NCBI GenBank assembly: GCA_012026715.1
Contig: VEPB01000245.1
Coordinates: forward strand, 1-8,138
DNA length: 8,138 bases
DNA from: Methylococcaceae bacterium
Lineage (GTDB): Bacteria; Pseudomonadota; Gammaproteobacteria; Methylococcales; Methylococcaceae
Direction: 5' to 3'
Positions 6,901-8,138 of this stretch are shown piece after piece; positions within the stretch are counted from its first letter, which is position 1; each line of letters starts with the position of its first letter. The position numbers were made by a program, and so were the translations under genes. The notes below the pieces were generated by a model that worked only from the letters and a program-made list of their open reading frames with translations, had not been told where the DNA came from and ran no database searches.

Positions 6901-7980
6901 TGCGATACCTGCCATGACATCAAGACCAGCTGCCGCAACTCCCCCAACCCCGGTTGCGGCACTCAAGAAGGTTATGTCGGACCGGTCAATCGTCCGCCGG
7001 AGTTCGTCTCGACGCCCGCCACCGAGGTCGTTGTCGGACAGCCGTATCGCGCGACGGTGCGCGTCAGCGATCCCGACGGGGATCAGGTCAATGTGCGCAT
7101 CGGCGTGAACCCGACACCCCCGGACGGTCCCAATGCGGAATTCCAGGGGACCTTGTCGCTGGATGTGGCCAGCGGGGTACTTTCCGCCGACTGGAGTCAG
7201 AAGGACATCATTCAGGCCAGCGCCTGGACTTACATCCTGACAGCCGACGACGGCCGCAACGGCGTCACCAATCAGTCCGTCACGGTCCAGCTGAAATGCC
7301 CGAACGGGCTATTCCTGGAGGACCGGCGGTGCATCAAGATCCGCATCAGTTCCCGGCCCCAAACCAGGGGGCTGGATGCCGGCCAGACCTACACCTATCC
7401 GGTGCAAGCAGAGCACGGCGACGGCCTGCCGCTCGAATACAGCCTGGCCGAAGGCGCGCCGGCCGGCATGACCATCGATGACAGCGGCCTGGTGACCTGG
7501 GTCGCCGAGGGATTCACCGAAGAATCCAACTACGGTGCCGAGATCGTGGTCCGCGACAGCCTCGGCAACGAAGCCCGCCAGAGCATTTTTGGATGGGTCT
7601 GCGTCAACTCGCAACACTACGATGCCAACAAGGACGCCTGTGTCGGGCCGATCACCATCACATCGATTCCGCCGGGCGGCGAGACGTACTACCAGGTCTA
7701 TGGCATGGACCTCGGCCAGACCCTCACCTATCAATTTTCGGCCACCCATAAACAAAACCTGCCCATCCGCTTCAGCCTGACCCGCGCTCCCGCCAGCATG
7801 CAGGTCGATGCAGCCACCGGAACGCTGAACTGGGCCGCCGATGCTCCGTCGGTCGGCGACCACTACATCACGCTGCGGGTTAGCGACGGCGTGGGGGGGC
7901 TGAGTCAACAGCCGTTTTTCCTCTCCGTCTGCGGTCCCCCCACGCACTGGGACTCCGAGCAAGGCGTTTGTCTGGAGTAG
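3904..7980 (+). CDS. Secreted nonahaem cytochrome c with three C-terminal Ig-like domains (copy 2, complete)
   Basis: The 1358-aa product starts at ATG 3904, chosen because it begins a clean signal peptide: MNPSPKWLAR, then a hydrophobic stretch (IVLLLGLV) and Ala-rich cleavage region near residues 22-25. A weak AGAGA (3891-3895) sits 8 bases upstream. Residues about 27-115 form a beta-rich domain; residues about 119-216 form a PKD-like domain (MEWDFAGG near 156) ending in GTPPD. The haem core has nine CXXCH motifs at residues 477, 572, 674, 697, 733, 833, 870, 948 and 1000. Residues 1029-1356 are three Ig-like domains, each closed by a Cys loop. The core has no cysteines outside haem motifs before the ninth motif, fitting an obligately haem-loaded periplasmic or extracellular protein. 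It is a full-length paralogue of the upstream gene and lies 144 bases downstream of it on the same strand, so they may be co-transcribed. An electron-transfer role is inferred; substrate, oligomeric state and anchoring are not visible. Confidence 0.95.
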   Translation: MNPSPKWLARIVLLLGLVTANAAAATGPRLVITQAIRSGNSLTVTGKLSKSPATVVDLYDSSGRPLGQATVDGNRRFSFSKADVDRPELLCSVRAKTGDAAGAAVVKGRAKACAKAPVCKILSPVGTLPAQFDTDVGFKAQAGLKDRSAKPLRMEWDFAGGSMGEAQTSSAELSYRKADGKTAKVRFIRDNTRYRVRFTAWDNQQRYCEDSVTVVVGTPPDVLDAFQDTAQSVKSLAQNSADSAPVAGSARNAPDGGLVVLPSQFLSMQSYTDSWLAPNLHVNIWPFSSVNAVIYRKGLKPEAVGPDQVDLTYAAASNPTDPAGRHSINSTSRNWPASSLMAEALLPKTDRFEVSVPAQPDPDHPSWSFVDSVWGTGVPGLPDLGFGFAAPSAINPKQRNAMPGIGDPYRVNQAQPFDNYDPDRLWFSALSLPVSDIDDVGRINPYPLVRIEAKATDTRTPGAATDAVIDSGRDLHCRGCHEKGGLAADPENNWAVKFYEYGHHALPQHPTTDQPTFYDAPSQRLEDREWAAYLNMASLHDFYEGIGTLSHALGGILHGHTGDPLDYRDSGCANCHAQWQGIAMGFAVNPAVIRQSYGQDELFEGGRTGLRGYDNSAAVHGLHGQLMYNADRTGIRRLPNGRFERWHPEDGPNPAPLFPVKDAEGKPLPQEENCLKCHGGHREPGYRDRMYSAGITCYQCHGDMLAVGGFYRLSAPLADAHDRRIPWFDEPQCGSCHTGNANLGRSKQNGYFSAGVLNLAFEENDPSAAPRRPQVDPDGLRFAVPNTEIALDYNIDRSAQTSAGTELLPPTSYKSLQTPLFRLGKDRHGSVPCASCHGAAHSVWPNRNPAANDNITALQLQGHTGPILECDVCHNADSFRSRDDLDQGTKVPERTDGVLGGPHNLHPVNDPSWWHAAENDTANSDGTTWGGWHNDFATTPGAAGEDQCAPCHGNDHRGTRLSQTPVDRVFDFSDFDWGTLRRAGFRKAVIKVAAGAMIGCDTCHDIKTSCRNSPNPGCGTQEGYVGPVNRPPEFVSTPATEVVVGQPYRATVRVSDPDGDQVNVRIGVNPTPPDGPNAEFQGTLSLDVASGVLSADWSQKDIIQASAWTYILTADDGRNGVTNQSVTVQLKCPNGLFLEDRRCIKIRISSRPQTRGLDAGQTYTYPVQAEHGDGLPLEYSLAEGAPAGMTIDDSGLVTWVAEGFTEESNYGAEIVVRDSLGNEARQSIFGWVCVNSQHYDANKDACVGPITITSIPPGGETYYQVYGMDLGQTLTYQFSATHKQNLPIRFSLTRAPASMQVDAATGTLNWAADAPSVGDHYITLRVSDGVGGLSQQPFFLSVCGPPTHWDSEQGVCLE
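5332..6915 (+). other. Haem-binding core of cytochrome copy 2 (nine CXXCH)
   Basis: Motifs are CRGCH 5332-5346, CANCH 5617-5631, CLKCH 5923-5937, CYQCH 5992-6006, CGSCH 6100-6114, CASCH 6400-6414, CDVCH 6511-6525, CAPCH 6745-6759 and CDTCH 6901-6915. Spacing between first cysteines is 95, 102, 23, 36, 100, 37, 78 and 52 residues. About ten non-motif histidines are shared with copy 1, enough to supply distal ligands to nine bis-His haems. Motifs 3-4-5 form one tight cluster and 6-7-8-9 another. Confidence 0.93.
6988..7971 (+). other. Three tandem Ig-like (cadherin/He_PIG-type) domains of copy 2
   Basis: Modules span 6988-7332, 7333-7641 and 7642-7971. The first has a DPDGD acidic motif. The second shows a textbook He_PIG core: LEYSL, then PAGMTIDDSGLVTW. 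The third has a related core (PASMQVD, then GTLNW). Each closes with a Cys loop: 7297-7332, 7600-7641 and 7930-7971, with 10, 12 and 12 residues between the cysteines. The last loop ends two residues before the protein's C-terminus. There is one module fewer than in copy 1. Confidence 0.86.
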
Positions 7981-8028
7981 CGCCCGGAGCCGCAACCGAA
8001 CCCCCGAACTGATCCTGGAACCCCATGA
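7981..8028 (+). promoter_or_regulatory. Short spacer with weak ribosome binding site for the third gene
   Basis: Only 48 bases separate the copy 2 stop from the next start. TGGAA at 8016-8020 lies 8 bases before ATG 8029 and only 4 before ATG 8025, which favours 8029. An in-frame TGA (8026-8028) directly precedes ATG 8029. No terminator or promoter is visible, so the third gene is probably co-transcribed with copy 2. Confidence 0.5.
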
Positions 8029-8138
8029 ATGAGCAAGATGACGCCCATGCCAGCCCGGAAACGCGATCTATCTCTTACGACATTGCTGAGCCTCCTCGTA
8101 TTCATGGGTTGCCAGCCCGCTTTGGCCAAATCCTCCAT
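8029..8138 (+). CDS. Start of an exported protein, possibly a lipoprotein (3'-partial)
   Basis: Frame 8029-8138 codes 36 residues plus two bases and runs off the window. It begins MSKMTPMPARKRD, a basic N-region, followed by a hydrophobic core (LSLTTLLSLLVFMG) and then CQPALAKSS. The pattern is a signal sequence. VFMGC resembles a lipobox, though Phe at -3 is not ideal, so lipidation at Cys29 is possible; cleavage by signal peptidase I after ALA (residue 33) is the alternative. Later Met codons at 8038 and 8047 could also be the start without changing the signal. Export matches the two cytochromes upstream, so it may be a partner such as an outer-membrane anchor or assembly factor. The mature sequence is outside the window and no function can be assigned. 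Confidence 0.72.
   Translation, partial: MSKMTPMPARKRDLSLTTLLSLLVFMGCQPALAKSS

Noticed and set aside
4891..6966. Long antisense open frame of 691 codons opposite copy 2
   Set aside because: It is a mirror of the strong GC-rich codon bias of copy 2. Its product is a low-complexity Val/Gly/Ala/Arg-rich sequence with no recognisable domain, and the sense frame is unquestionably coding.
8025..8138. ATG at 8025, also open to the window end, as the third gene's start
   Set aside because: Its product is polar with no signal or domain, and the weak ribosome site would be only 4 bases away. The 8029 frame gives a good signal sequence and better spacing.
1..8138. CRISPR arrays, tRNA/rRNA genes, insertion sequences or phage features
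   Set aside because: I found no short direct-repeat array, no tRNA-like or rRNA-like stretch and no transposase-like reading frame; almost all bases are in the two cytochrome genes.

Overview
The window is a high-GC (about two thirds G+C by eye) bacterial segment with three genes, all on the + strand and all running the same way. Two of them are very large, secreted, paralogous multiheme c-type cytochromes. The third begins only at the right edge. The gene style fits a proteobacterium. My best guess is a gammaproteobacterial methanotroph (Methylococcaceae-like), because members of that group, notably Methylococcus capsulatus, are known to carry large surface-associated multiheme cytochromes. 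That placement is recall and inference; no marker gene here proves it.

Layout. Positions 1-3759 hold the 3' part (1252 codons) of cytochrome copy 1. Its first roughly 190 codons lie upstream of the window, judged by alignment with copy 2. It has eight CXXCH haem motifs, one expanded CX5CH motif, and four C-terminal Ig-like (He_PIG-type) domains. A 144-base gap (3760-3903) holds a 9-bp inverted repeat and other small dyads. Positions 3904-7980 hold copy 2, complete at 1358 aa: signal peptide, two N-terminal beta-type domains, nine CXXCH motifs and three C-terminal Ig-like domains. After 48 more bases a third gene starts at 8029. It shows a clear export signal with a possible lipobox and runs off the window.

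Working model. The two cytochromes are an old tandem duplication: spacing among haems 2-9 is mostly identical between the copies while the nucleotide sequence has diverged widely. Each is predicted to be exported, loaded with about nine covalent haems in the periplasm, and to use its Ig-like arms for surface attachment or partner binding. An extracellular or cell-surface electron wire or reductase is the most economical role. The copies differ in a focused way: around haems 1-2, copy 1 is methionine-rich and histidine-poor, copy 2 is histidine-rich, and copy 1 also has the expanded haem motif and six additional core cysteines. This suggests the pair is tuned to different redox potentials, metals or partners. 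The substrate cannot be read from the sequence.
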